DNA of 63,072 nt from Deltaproteobacteria bacterium (lineage in GTDB: Bacteria; Desulfobacterota; Binatia; UBA9968), in the NCBI GenBank assembly GCA_016193465.1, contig JACPSE010000100.1, positions 1 through 63,072 of the forward strand, given 5' to 3'. A model generated the notes under the pieces. That model was not told where the DNA came from. It did not search any database and saw nothing but the letters and a program-made list of their open reading frames with translations. This document shows positions 37,662 to 46,947 of the stretch, one piece after another. Numbering within the stretch: the first letter of the stretch is position 1; every line of letters begins with the position of its first letter. Both the position numbers and the translations under genes were made by a program.

Positions 37662-37868
37662 TTAAATACCTATTTGATTTCTGCTCGCGCCGCCATATCT
37701 ATAGCGACCGATCGGTCGCACCTGCCGCATGTGTAGATAACCTTCCGGTCCACCATTACCATGTTGATTGTAGACAACAACAACACCGACCGCCTTCCTC
37801 AGATACTCTTCCCACACTCTGACGCATCTGCTGGTACCACCCGGGCTGAAAGATATAGTGAAATCTAT
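37662..37868 (-). pseudogene. N-terminal remnant of another TctC/Bug-type receptor
   Basis: A 68-codon frame reads FTISFSPGGTSRCVRVWEEY, then LRKAVGVVVVYNQHGNGGPE and GYLHM, ending at TAA. It matches the classic Bug opening (x-I-x-x-PFSPGGTSD, then ENRPGAGG) with key residues altered. It belongs to a different subfamily from the four long receptors nearby. No signal peptide or second lobe remains. It fills most of the 370-nt gap before the cupin cluster. Confidence 0.6.
37704..37719. repeat. Perfect 16-bp palindrome
   Basis: GCGACCGATCGGTCGC is a perfect palindrome within the dead receptor fragment. It could be an operator-like site or part of a hairpin, but no regulator gene is nearby and no second copy was noticed. 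Confidence 0.45.
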
Positions 37869-37932
37869 GGTCCTATCCTCGTAAAACTACGCCTTTCGTT
37901 GGGACGACGCAGCCTGAAGCAAGCACAGTAGT

Positions 37933-38448
37933 TCATGGCTTATAGTCGGGTGAATCCTCAAGGATCTCAAAGCCAGATCCTTTGTCTACACCCATCGAGT
38001 CAACGAAGTTGGGCTCAGAACAGAGAAGCTTGGCCCATTCCTTGGGGTCGCTATTAAAGTGTTGAATGACGGTACCTTCGGGTAAAAGGGGATGGAAAAG
38101 TGCATCAAATTGTTTCCAATCAGTCCTAACTCCATCGATAATGGTGTAGCCTCTTCCTTCAAGGACGATGCTAATTTGTCCCCCCTGACTCTTCAGTTTT
38201 CCAGAGCGACTTCCGGGTGATATTTCTTGTACCCAGACCAGTTGGGTTCTGATAGGAATTTTCTTCATGCTCGGATGCAGGTACCAGCGTATCAGACCCA
38301 TGGCGTTGTTTTCCAATGGTATCGCCTCCCCATTTATGACCGGGGAGGCGTCTTTCGTATCTTCACGATATTCGTCGCGCAACCGTATAAGTTCACTGAA
38401 GTAGTTTACTGGTCTCGACTGAGAACCTCTCGCTTTGGTATTATCCAT
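37933..38448 (-). CDS. Cupin protein, C-half type with degenerate metal site
   Basis: The 171-residue protein has one cupin fold: MGLIRWYLHPSMKK, then GKLKSQGGQISIVLEG, GYTIIDGVRTDW, IQHFNSDP and EDSPDY. It matches the second half of the fusion at 11917-12993. The HxH position is replaced by K-x-K-S, leaving only QHFN, so metal binding is doubtful; it may be a structural partner of the N-half protein. Last of three cupins transcribed from 40298 down. Confidence 0.78.
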   Translation of the reverse strand: MDNTKARGSQSRPVNYFSELIRLRDEYREDTKDASPVINGEAIPLENNAMGLIRWYLHPSMKKIPIRTQLVWVQEISPGSRSGKLKSQGGQISIVLEGRGYTIIDGVRTDWKQFDALFHPLLPEGTVIQHFNSDPKEWAKLLCSEPNFVDSMGVDKGSGFEILEDSPDYKP

Positions 38449-38603
38449 ATTTATCCTCCCAGAAACTTGAGTAGACAGAGCGCCTTGCTTGTCTATTCCA
38501 ATCCAGTTGGAATCCGACTTGCGTCAGTCGACAACTGACACTTTTTTCTTAGAAGACCATGAATCCTCCGCAACCTATAAAGGGTATTTAACCGTAGATT
38601 AGT

Positions 38604-39680
38604 TTACATTCTTATCGTCAATCCTTCTTTTGCCAGCTCCCTTTCGAACGTTAGTCTTATCTCAGGGCTTTCATCCTCGTACTCTATCTGATCTCCCCCC
38701 TTTTTAATGCTAAGCTTGACCGCCGAATCATAGCGGGCTAAATCGCCAATAGGGAACCTATGACTACCCCATCTCAAAGCCAGATATCTAGCCGGCTTTT
38801 TTCCCGTGTTGAAATGCTGGTGAAACCACCTGTTTGGTGGAACGAACATACTACCTTCATGCCAATCAATTTTGTGCATTGGAACACCCTCTTTCCACAG
38901 CAGCGAATATCCCTTGCCACTTAGTATTACGACATGAGCTCCTGGACCATGGCGATGAGCCTTTTTGTAAGTTCCCGTGTGGAATTCAGCAACGTGAGCC
39001 GTCATCGTGTTATATGACAATAAGAAATGTTTGCTCGACCCCCCGGCCCCTCTCGCTGGATGGTATTTCAATTGGTCAAAGCCCTTGACATCTGGCACGA
39101 AATTGGTTTCCCAGGTCTTTCCGTCTAGATAAGTCCTCACTTCTCTCTTGAAATAGTCTTCTTCTCCAGAATAACGGTCAGTAAAGACAAATTTGTTGTC
39201 GAATATAAAGTCTATGTTGTGGAATAGATTCATCATTAATGGAAGGTCCGTAACAGCCAAAAACCGTGCCGGCTTGTCACCTTGTACATTAAAATGTTGG
39301 CGCCAAGTGTTTAGAGGAGGTGAAAACAGACTCCCCTCCGTCCACTCTATTATTTGTTTGACGCCACCTTCGTTCCATATCGTTGTTGCTCCGGACCCAC
39401 TGAGTATGTATATTATCTCTTCGTAAAGGCATCGTTGCGGCTTCAGCTCTCCACCCGGTGGTATTTCACTCACATAGGTATTGTTGGTGTCACCTGTGCC
39501 CTCTAGATTGATCCAAACCCCCTTGCCACCCACACGCTCCCAAGGCTCGACCGGCATGGTCCTTAAATCATCGATAAAGAAACCTTTTATGACGGGTATC
39601 GACTCAGTAGCTTGCCAAACCTCGTAGGCCCCCGGCACATCGTACCCGACTTCTTTTCCAAAAATCGAGTTATCAACCAT
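38604..39680 (-). CDS. Two-domain cupin protein
   Basis: The 358-residue protein has two cupin folds. The first (about 60-160) has CLYEEIIYILSGSG and RQHFNVQG. The second (about 235-325) has AHRHGPGAHVVILSGKGYSL and HQHFNTG, a full His set. It is not the same as the split/fused pair and is more like gentisate-type or generic ring-related double cupins. It lies between the two single-domain cupins and upstream of the UGSC fusion. Substrate unknown. Confidence 0.78.
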   Translation of the reverse strand: MVDNSIFGKEVGYDVPGAYEVWQATESIPVIKGFFIDDLRTMPVEPWERVGGKGVWINLEGTGDTNNTYVSEIPPGGELKPQRCLYEEIIYILSGSGATTIWNEGGVKQIIEWTEGSLFSPPLNTWRQHFNVQGDKPARFLAVTDLPLMMNLFHNIDFIFDNKFVFTDRYSGEEDYFKREVRTYLDGKTWETNFVPDVKGFDQLKYHPARGAGGSSKHFLLSYNTMTAHVAEFHTGTYKKAHRHGPGAHVVILSGKGYSLLWKEGVPMHKIDWHEGSMFVPPNRWFHQHFNTGKKPARYLALRWGSHRFPIGDLARYDSAVKLSIKKGGDQIEYEDESPEIRLTFERELAKEGLTIRM

Positions 39681-39773
39681 CAGTAGCTCCTTGCCACACC
39701 TTGGTAGGGCAGTTTCAACCCAAGGCCATTGCCTTTGGTGTTAGCCAGCTCATCCTCCGAAAAGTTTTGTAAA

Positions 39774-40298
39774 TTACTTTTTTTTGTCATTCCAATCAGG
39801 GTGCGTCTCTACTTGGATTAGGTCACCAGCTGCGTTTTCCTGAAAAACCATGAACCGTAACGCTATCCAAACGGGAGGATTATCTGGGTCTTCATTAAAA
39901 TGCTGATGCTCTACTCCGCCTCGTTTAAAGGGTAAGCATAGCAGGTCTCCCTTCTTCCAATTATACCTAACACCGTCAATCACAGAGTAACCGCTCCCTT
40001 GAACAACGTAGATCGGTAGGCCTCCTTGGTGAATATGTTTACCCGAATGCTTGAGGACCTGTTGGTGGAACAATGTCCAACCTGGTGCGGCTAATTCATG
40101 CCACTGACCTGGGTTGCAATAAAAGCGGAGAAGACCTTGCCTACCTTGCTGCCAGTGAGTTTCTTCCCACTTTACGATCCTCTTCCCCTTCCTTCGTTCG
40201 GCCACTAAGCCGGTAACATACCGAAATTGTACCTCGTAGTGATTATCCTCTGCTTCTGGGTCTCCGCTCGCTTCTAATTCTCTTTCCCTTTCTGACAT
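39774..40298 (-). CDS. Cupin protein, N-half type with intact metal site
   Basis: The 174-residue protein has LLRFYCNPGQWHELAAPGW, then GKHIHQGGLPIYVVQGSGYS and EHQHFNEDP, and the tail ETHPDW. It aligns with the first half of the double-cupin fusion at 11917-12993, with the HxH and H-x-H pairs kept. It probably acts together with 37933-38448, as the halves of the fusion do. It follows UbiD in the transcript. Confidence 0.78.
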   Translation of the reverse strand: MSERERELEASGDPEAEDNHYEVQFRYVTGLVAERRKGKRIVKWEETHWQQGRQGLLRFYCNPGQWHELAAPGWTLFHQQVLKHSGKHIHQGGLPIYVVQGSGYSVIDGVRYNWKKGDLLCLPFKRGGVEHQHFNEDPDNPPVWIALRFMVFQENAAGDLIQVETHPDWNDKKK

Positions 40299-40495
40299 TG
40301 TCCCTCCTTATCAACTTTGTGTGTGAGGCGAGAAAATCATTCACAAATCGGTTAACCGATCCTGTTGCTCTTTGCTGGTTTACAAGGCATACCAAGGACC
40401 CGCAAAGTAACGGTACGTTCGCTATCTAAGTTCTCCCGCCGTGATAGAAGCTTAGTCTCAATTCAGTTTCAATCCACTCCTTGCTTCCTTGCAAT

Positions 40496-41923
40496 TTAGC
40501 TAAAAAACTTTGACCACTTCGCCTTCGTCTTTTCCGCCAGTTCCTGGCCGGGTTTGATGGAGGGTGGAAATTCCTTCATCCAGTGATACGGCTTGCAAGC
40601 CATAATAATCCCTCCCGAATGAGTAAGATCCCCGCGCGCTCTTTTCTCCGGAGGCAACTGTGGGTCTAAACTAGTGCCCCAACATCCCCTGATAACATCC
40701 ACACTCTCCGGATCACCCCTTGTAGCCAACGCCCAGAGAACCTCTGCAATGTTGGATGGATCGATATCCTCGTCCACCACGATGATCCACCGCCACATGT
40801 AAGCCGTGTTTGCCAGGCCAGCGGCTAACAACGCTGCCTGCTTGGCGTGTCCCCCATATTTCTGCTCAAGTGAAATGACTATTATCGCCCGAGATCCGCA
40901 CACATCAACATTCCAGACTCCTTTCACACCAGGGATTTGCTGGTCCAAGTCGGTCCACAGACGAGCAGACCTCTTAATAGTCGTTCCCAGAGTATACGTA
41001 TGAAAAATATTGGGGGCATTTCCTTGAAGTATGGGGTTGTTCCTGTGTAGTATACCTTTGACCCTAAATACTGGTTCTGGTCGCGCGCCACTCCCGTAGT
41101 ATCCGGTAGCCTCGCCAAAAGGCCCTTCTACTCTTGTATCAACTTCAGGTGGCACAATCTCACCTTCCAATACTATTTCCGCTGAGGTTGGGATAGGCAA
41201 GTCAGTAACTACACCTTTAGTAACTTCAATAGGCTCATTGATTAACCATCCAGCATATTCATATTCAGACACGCCCCAATGAACTGCAGCACCGCTCGCT
41301 GCCCATAAAACCGGTGCCTGCCCACAGGTAACTGCCACAGGGCAACCTTTGCCCTTCGCCCAGTATTTTTTTCTGATTAGGTCTCCCTGCTTCCCCGGAG
41401 AAATGTAGACCGTTGCGATAGACTTATCGTGAATTTGAACCCTGTAGGTCCCAAAGTTAAGCCAACCATCATCCGGATCCCTCATTATCACCATGCAGCC
41501 GGTACCGATGTATCTACCCCCATCAAGTTCATGCCACTTCGGAGTTGGGAACTCGAATAAGTCAACCTCATCACCAAGGTGTATATTCTCCTTCACTGGA
41601 CCGGTGGCAACCTCAACAGGCGGAATTAGTTCCATTTTCTTAGCAATTTTAGCCTGCCATGATTTTACTAACTCAATTCCTGAGGCCTCCAATGGCATTC
41701 CCAATGCCAAAGCAGTCCTTCTATTTGTAGCAAAAAGGTTCGTTGCGACCCGATAACCTTTCTTATAACCTTTGATGTTGTCAAACACGAGCACCGGTGG
41801 ATTTGGAATAGAAGACCGCCAAGATGTAATATTACCTATCTCTAAATCCCAATCTGCATGCTCAAGTACCTTGCACTCACCCATTTCCTCTGCTCGTTTT
41901 ATGAAGTCTCGGAGGTCGTCCAT
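40496..41923 (-). CDS. UbiD-family prenylated-FMN (de)carboxylase
   Basis: The 475-residue protein has DLRDFIKRAEEMGE, YRVATNLFATNRRTALALG, PKWHELDGGRYIGTG, NFGTYRVQIHDKS and the catalytic-region EGPFGEATGYYG with its Glu, then LRNNPI-like LHRNNPILQG. UbiD enzymes reversibly decarboxylate aromatic or alpha,beta-unsaturated acids with prenylated FMN made by UbiX; no ubiX is in the window. GGAAGGA precedes ATG 41923. It is followed by the cupin trio, which would suit decarboxylation followed by oxygenation or ring cleavage; this order is inferred. Confidence 0.9.
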   Translation of the reverse strand: MDDLRDFIKRAEEMGECKVLEHADWDLEIGNITSWRSSIPNPPVLVFDNIKGYKKGYRVATNLFATNRRTALALGMPLEASGIELVKSWQAKIAKKMELIPPVEVATGPVKENIHLGDEVDLFEFPTPKWHELDGGRYIGTGCMVIMRDPDDGWLNFGTYRVQIHDKSIATVYISPGKQGDLIRKKYWAKGKGCPVAVTCGQAPVLWAASGAAVHWGVSEYEYAGWLINEPIEVTKGVVTDLPIPTSAEIVLEGEIVPPEVDTRVEGPFGEATGYYGSGARPEPVFRVKGILHRNNPILQGNAPNIFHTYTLGTTIKRSARLWTDLDQQIPGVKGVWNVDVCGSRAIIVISLEQKYGGHAKQAALLAAGLANTAYMWRWIIVVDEDIDPSNIAEVLWALATRGDPESVDVIRGCWGTSLDPQLPPEKRARGDLTHSGGIIMACKPYHWMKEFPPSIKPGQELAEKTKAKWSKFFS

Positions 41924-42107
41924 ATTCTTTGTCCTTCCTCTTTTTGATCAATACCTTAGTTTCCTAAAGTTCGCTCTTCGCTTTGTGATCTGAACCCCTG
42001 TTGGATCATACGATCAAAAATGGACCTTTCCGCGGTAGCCCAAAAATGCCCCGAGCACTACAAGATCCCTTTTCTCTGCGAGAATATATGCCGCGAGTTC
42101 CATCTTT

Positions 42108-43472
42108 CTAAGGGGATAGTTCCAACTCACTGATGAGAGACGCCACGTTATCCACGGCCTCAACGCCCTTCAGCTTGCTCTCTAAGTCCAGCATCTTTTC
42201 CTGGTTTACACGTAGACCCACTAGAGAGCGAAACTTATGCTGTATTTCCTCCTCGTTCATTAAGGGGGCGCACAATTGCTGATTTAATACCTCGCCATTT
42301 CTGGTATATACCCGTATCTCAGCCTCGAAGCGCTTCCTTTGTATATCCGTGTCTCGGTCAGGCAGTAGTTTGATGCGGTCTTTGAACGTCTCCACCCGTG
42401 GATCCTGGTAGTATTGAGCTTGGTGGATGTGCTGGAAGCAAACGTCTCCAAAAACTGCAGCCAGGGAAAGGATGGTCGGCAAGTGCACCGAGGGATGCTT
42501 TAGGGTATCTGCTACCCAAAAGTCGTGCCGGCTCATGTTTACCTCCACCTGTTCTATGTCATCAGCTGTGAGCTTGTGGCTCTTTAGCAGTTGTAAGAAG
42601 GCGTAGAGTGGCGCCTGATCAGGACGACCCACAGGGAAGCGCTTGTAGGCAATCTGACGTATAAGATAGGTATTCCCCAGGTCATCCAATACCCGGTTCC
42701 CAAGGCTGGCGTAGTCAGCGTAGCCAGTGAAGGCATCAAAAAAGCCATTTTCGACAGTAAGTATCTCAGGAGTTCCATGAAATCCACGTTGCGCGAGTAG
42801 GGCAGCGAGAACTCCTGCCTGGGTGGTAATCCCGAACCCGAGCGACTTCGACTCGTGGGTAGGATCGTGGAACTGGGCGCCTAGCCCGCTGGCCTGGTGG
42901 GCTGCTAGTCCCACAGCGTGCTCCATCCGTGTAGCGTCCAAACCCAGTAAGATGCCAGCAACTACAGCTGCCCCGAGAGTATTGGCTGAATTTCCAGAAA
43001 ACTGGCGAGCCCTCGCATCACTTGCAAACTCGCTCTGTACACTACGAATACGAGCGGCCACTTCGGATCCGAGAGCTAAGGCTCTTATCAGTTCTTTGCC
43101 TGATGCCTTGACATATTGTCCCATGGTTATGGCTGCAGGTACCGTGACGGCCGCAAAGTGTCCCGTCCTGTGCTGACCTGTAGAGTCTACCTCGTCACCG
43201 TGACCTATGGTTCCGTTGGCAAGAGCAGCATAGGTGACAGTGGTTTTAACCGGGTGTCCGACAACACTGCAATCCTTGTTCCCGCCCATAGCCTTCACTA
43301 TCTCTACCACTGGTTGGCAACTGGACAGCGTGGAGCTGGCGATCATGCCCCCTATGGTATCGTAGATAATAGTCACGGCTTCTTTACGCACCTCAGCCGG
43401 AATGTCACTATAGCCCGTAGAACAAACCCAATCGCACAGTCTTGTAGTAAGCCCTGTTGTACCTGCCATCAT
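42108..43472 (-). CDS. MmgE/PrpD family protein (near-identical copy 2)
   Basis: The 454-residue protein mirrors the copy at 15501-16856 across its full length (DTIGGMIASST, GHGDEVDSTGQ, FPVGRPDQAPLYAFLQ). It has a 3-residue insertion (SDA) near residue 155. GAAGGAGGAC precedes the ATG pair. It starts just after the ABC permease and leads the UbiD/cupin block. The two copies are probably a duplication that spread with the module. Confidence 0.87.
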   Translation of the reverse strand: MMAGTTGLTTRLCDWVCSTGYSDIPAEVRKEAVTIIYDTIGGMIASSTLSSCQPVVEIVKAMGGNKDCSVVGHPVKTTVTYAALANGTIGHGDEVDSTGQHRTGHFAAVTVPAAITMGQYVKASGKELIRALALGSEVAARIRSVQSEFASDARARQFSGNSANTLGAAVVAGILLGLDATRMEHAVGLAAHQASGLGAQFHDPTHESKSLGFGITTQAGVLAALLAQRGFHGTPEILTVENGFFDAFTGYADYASLGNRVLDDLGNTYLIRQIAYKRFPVGRPDQAPLYAFLQLLKSHKLTADDIEQVEVNMSRHDFWVADTLKHPSVHLPTILSLAAVFGDVCFQHIHQAQYYQDPRVETFKDRIKLLPDRDTDIQRKRFEAEIRVYTRNGEVLNQQLCAPLMNEEEIQHKFRSLVGLRVNQEKMLDLESKLKGVEAVDNVASLISELELSP

Positions 43473-43515
43473 CGTCCTCCTTCATGGACCTTCCATCGTC
43501 GTTGGCTTACAAAAG

Positions 43516-45225
43516 TTAAGACGTACTTACTGCATAGCCCAATAGCCGTCCAAGGTATAGCAAAACAGCTAGGATAATAAGAAGGATTACACCTATGGCG
43601 CAGGTATCAGCGACTTCTCCGCTTGCCCAAAGATCCCATATTAAGACAGCGATAGTTCGGCTCTGTGGAGAATAAAGCATCACTGTCATCGACATCTCTC
43701 TAGAGACGTGTATCGCCGACCAGATCCAGACAGCGGTAAAAGACGGCATGAGTAACGGTACGGTTATCTTGGAAATGATTGTTAGGCATGAAGCACCACT
43801 AATCTGACCAGCCTCCTCAAGTTCCCTATGCAGCTGAATCATGGCACTGCTCATCGACCTTGTTCCATAAGCCATGTGTTTAGTAGTATAAGCCAAAAGT
43901 AGGATCCCGATGGTACCGTAGATGGGGATGAGCTGCATCCTGGAGTAAAGCCACAATAATGCCAAACCCATTACTATTCCGGGGACAGCGTGGGGCAGGA
44001 AAGCGAGCACGTCCAATAGCTTTCTTCCCGGAATGCGGGTGCGAACCACAATCCAGGCTACTAACGTTGAGAGAATAACAACCAAGAGTGGGGCAGCGAG
44101 TATCAGAATGAGGGTATTCTTTGAGGCATCCGGCAGCCAGGGGAAACTCAGAATTCGGGTATAAGAATCTAGTGAAATCCTTGACAGAGCCTCCATTGAG
44201 GGCAACTCGTAGTAGGGTAACAGGCTACCCCAGATCAGAATGAAAGCGGGAGCAATGACAACAATCAAGAAATATATAAGGAAAAAAGCCGTACCAGCAT
44301 ATTTCCACATGCCTAAATTCAGAACCCGGGGGCGGTACCCTTTTCCCGTGACAGTTACAAAAGAATCGGCATACCGCGTCGCCCGCCCGTAAAGATAAAC
44401 CCAAAAGGTGGCAAGAAGCAGGAGGATCATACCAAGGGTACTGCTCATGCCATAATCTGGAGGAGACTGGTGTGAGGCTTCATAGATTTTAGTGGCAAAC
44501 ACGTGGACGCCACGGGGCAACCCCAGCACTACTGGAATCTCAAAGGAATCAAAGGCAGTAGTAAAACCGTAAATTGCGGAAGCCCAGATGCCTGGCAAAA
44601 CTAGCGGCAAGGTAACACGACGTGTTGTAACTGCGACGTTGGCTCCAGAGGCGAATGCTGCCTCCTCAAGGGACGGATCCACAGCTCGAAAGATGCCTGC
44701 CATCATTAGGAAGATAATTGAGGCCAGCCTTATTCCCTCCACAAAACCCATACCTACAATGCCGTAAGGATTGAGTGGGGGCGTTTCAAGTCGGAACAAA
44801 TTCATCAGGGCAATATTGATAATTCCTGCCTCTGGGCTCAGCAAGAGAAGCCAGGCAATGCTATAAAGCATTCCCGGAACAGCTATATTAAGTGGTATCA
44901 GGGCAAAGGCAACATTTCTTAACGGGGCATTGGTTCGCTCGACAAGCCAGGCTGAGAACACGCCAATAACAAGGCCTACAGAGGTCGCAACAAGGGTATA
45001 TAGGCTAGTGGTGAGTAACAGTTCATAAGTTTCAGCATTGAGGTAAGCGTTAATGTAGTTGGCCAACGTAAAAGGTCCAGATTCGGTTGGTCCGACGGTC
45101 CTGAGACTGGAGAAAAGGAGCATGCCCAGAGGGCCTACAACCAAGTACACCACAACCCCACTGACCATCACCAGCATTACCGGCTGCCAATTTATGACTG
45201 CTCTTTTCATTCCAGCGTCAGTCAC
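43516..45225 (-). CDS. ABC transporter permease, FbpB-type (two permease domains)
   Basis: The 569-residue protein has about 12 membrane helices and two BPD_transp_1 domains (about 60-260 and 355-555), each with an EAA loop (DPSLEEAAFASGANVAVTTR, then ELEEAGQISGASCLTIISK). It is the permease of a ferric/spermidine-type importer, partner of the receptor at 45702-46757. No ATPase gene is adjacent. Starts at GTG 45225 or ATG 45210 are both possible; neither has a good ribosome site. Confidence 0.87.
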   Translation of the reverse strand: MTDAGMKRAVINWQPVMLVMVSGVVVYLVVGPLGMLLFSSLRTVGPTESGPFTLANYINAYLNAETYELLLTTSLYTLVATSVGLVIGVFSAWLVERTNAPLRNVAFALIPLNIAVPGMLYSIAWLLLLSPEAGIINIALMNLFRLETPPLNPYGIVGMGFVEGIRLASIIFLMMAGIFRAVDPSLEEAAFASGANVAVTTRRVTLPLVLPGIWASAIYGFTTAFDSFEIPVVLGLPRGVHVFATKIYEASHQSPPDYGMSSTLGMILLLLATFWVYLYGRATRYADSFVTVTGKGYRPRVLNLGMWKYAGTAFFLIYFLIVVIAPAFILIWGSLLPYYELPSMEALSRISLDSYTRILSFPWLPDASKNTLILILAAPLLVVILSTLVAWIVVRTRIPGRKLLDVLAFLPHAVPGIVMGLALLWLYSRMQLIPIYGTIGILLLAYTTKHMAYGTRSMSSAMIQLHRELEEAGQISGASCLTIISKITVPLLMPSFTAVWIWSAIHVSREMSMTVMLYSPQSRTIAVLIWDLWASGEVADTCAIGVILLIILAVLLYLGRLLGYAVSTS

Positions 45226-45701
45226 TGGTTAGGGGCCATCTCAAAATCTTCCCTTTCCACTTAAGCCTTAAGCTCATCTCGACTTTGTAACCAACGCGCG
45301 CCTAAATGTTCGAGGCCCTTCCGGATCGAGTTTCGGTAGCCCCAACAAATGACTGGAACCGGACAGAGGCATCTTCTCGTATGCATAGGGAGAGCGTACT
45401 ATACATGATGTTGTTGGGGATCAGGCTGCCTTGGCGCGTCAGGAAGGTGCTGCGGGACATGACTGAGATGCCGGGAGAACGACTTGACGTGTGGGGTCAT
45501 GTAATCCGCACACCATCAGCTTTACCGGCTGCGATCTACTTCCACTGCGTGGACTTAACCTGACCCGCGCACCGGAGCACATCACCCATGTCAAACGGCC
45601 GGTCACAACCTGTTGTGGGCATCCAAACTAAACCCGAAAGAGCATGTTTTAATAACCGTTTATATGCTAACCACCCGTCTTCTCTGGATTATCGGTTAGT
45701 T
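45226..45701. other. Intergenic region with a possible ISL3 transposase remnant
   Basis: On the plus strand (about 45395-45520) a frame reads LYMMLLGIRLPWRVRKVLRD, then GERLDVWGHV. This recalls the N-terminus of ISL3-type transposases (short LxLLG-x-x-x-PW opening), followed by nothing that continues it. Otherwise empty. It separates receptor from permease. Confidence 0.35.
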
Positions 45702-46757
45702 TTACTGTTTGTAGCCGATCGCCACCTGGTAAAGTTTTTCAAGTCTATTCATGTTTGCCAACGTCCACTCGCTGGCGCTGTGTATCTTGAGTCCCAATTT
45801 CTCAACGACCTTTGACGGGGCTGTTCCGGTGCCAGGTAGAGGATTGCCCTTAATCCTTATTTTATCCACAAGTGCCTGACCCTCGTTGGACATCCAGTAG
45901 CGCAAAAACAACTTAGCGGCATTGGGATGAGGAGCGTGGCGCAATACTACATTTGGTTGAACCGGTCTAAGGACGATGGGGTTAATTGGCATCCAGGTCA
46001 CGGGGGATCCCTTTCGCTGCATTATTATGATCCTATGCAAGAGTACGTCCAGCGCAATGGGAAACTCTCCGGCCCCCAGCATGGTTGCCATCAACGTCCC
46101 CCCCTTACTGAATATGGGCTTTTGTTCTTTCAGCTTCTTCAGATAGTCTACAACCTTTTCTTCTCCCCAGTACTCGGTGAAAAAGATGAAAAGTTTCATA
46201 CGTCTGTCCATGGCTATCTTCCCTTTCCACTTAGGATCCAGGAGATCTTCCCATGACCGAGGGACGTCATTTGGTTGTACCCTCTTAGCGTTATAAGCAC
46301 CCCCATAAAGTGTGAACTCTATAGCTGTCCCGAGCGAGTCCGAAGTGTGGTAGTCCTTAGGATAGCCAACATCTTCTATCAAGTCGCTAAGGTCTGTAAG
46401 AAGCCCCTCCTTCTTATATCTCAAATATTGGTTAGTGGAATGGATGTCCAGTGTATGTCTGCCGGATTGATGATCCATAAAGTATTTCTCGTTGCGCGTA
46501 TCTTCCTGTGCCCCCCAAAAGATTACCTTGACACCAGGGTACCTCGCTTCAAACGCATTGATGTAAGCTGTTGCTTCTGTCAGACTATGCTCATCCCACC
46601 ACTCGACCTGTCCTTCCTTCTTGCTGGCTTCATAGAGCTTTTGCTCGAGTGTAGTAAATGGTTTCGGAGTTTGGGCTTGGGAAAAAGTACTGAAAGCTAA
46701 GACAATCATTAGAATAATAAATGAACATATTGTCTCTAAAAAGATCTCTTTTTTCAT
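45702..46757 (-). CDS. ABC transporter substrate-binding protein (FbpA-like)
   Basis: The 351-residue protein has a signal peptide (about 1-28, ending FSQAQ) and then a family-1 extracellular binding fold: KEGQVEWWDEHSLTEATAYI, FEARYPGVKVIFWG, RSWEDLLDPKWKGKIAMD, HPNAAKLFLRYWMSNEGQALV. FbpA/AfuA-like receptors bind ferric iron or small organic ligands; the key Tyr pair of iron binding is not evident, so an organic ligand is possible. A good promoter precedes it. The permease is 477 nt downstream. Confidence 0.85.
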   Translation of the reverse strand: MKKEIFLETICSFIILMIVLAFSTFSQAQTPKPFTTLEQKLYEASKKEGQVEWWDEHSLTEATAYINAFEARYPGVKVIFWGAQEDTRNEKYFMDHQSGRHTLDIHSTNQYLRYKKEGLLTDLSDLIEDVGYPKDYHTSDSLGTAIEFTLYGGAYNAKRVQPNDVPRSWEDLLDPKWKGKIAMDRRMKLFIFFTEYWGEEKVVDYLKKLKEQKPIFSKGGTLMATMLGAGEFPIALDVLLHRIIIMQRKGSPVTWMPINPIVLRPVQPNVVLRHAPHPNAAKLFLRYWMSNEGQALVDKIRIKGNPLPGTGTAPSKVVEKLGLKIHSASEWTLANMNRLEKLYQVAIGYKQ

Positions 46758-46856
46758 CTTTTATCCTCCTCCTAATACTATGTCTGTTTTTCGATTTTCC
46801 AGTTTCATGTCCCCACAGGAGGATATAGAACCATTAGCTTCCTGGAGAACATCCTT

Positions 46857-46884
46857 TATATATAGTAGAGAGTGAGGTTGTCAA
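46857..46884 (-). promoter_or_regulatory. Sigma70-like promoter of the ABC receptor gene
   Basis: On the minus strand, TTGACA (46884-46879) and TATATA (46862-46857) are separated by 16 nt; TATAAA 2 nt later gives an 18-nt spacer. It lies about 100 nt before ATG 46757. It probably drives the whole minus-strand cluster start. Confidence 0.65.
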
Positions 46885-46947
46885 CTCCCTGTATTGGGCC
46901 TGCATTGGGCCTGAAAAAAAGAGGCTGTGAAGATTCCTGCCGTGCTC

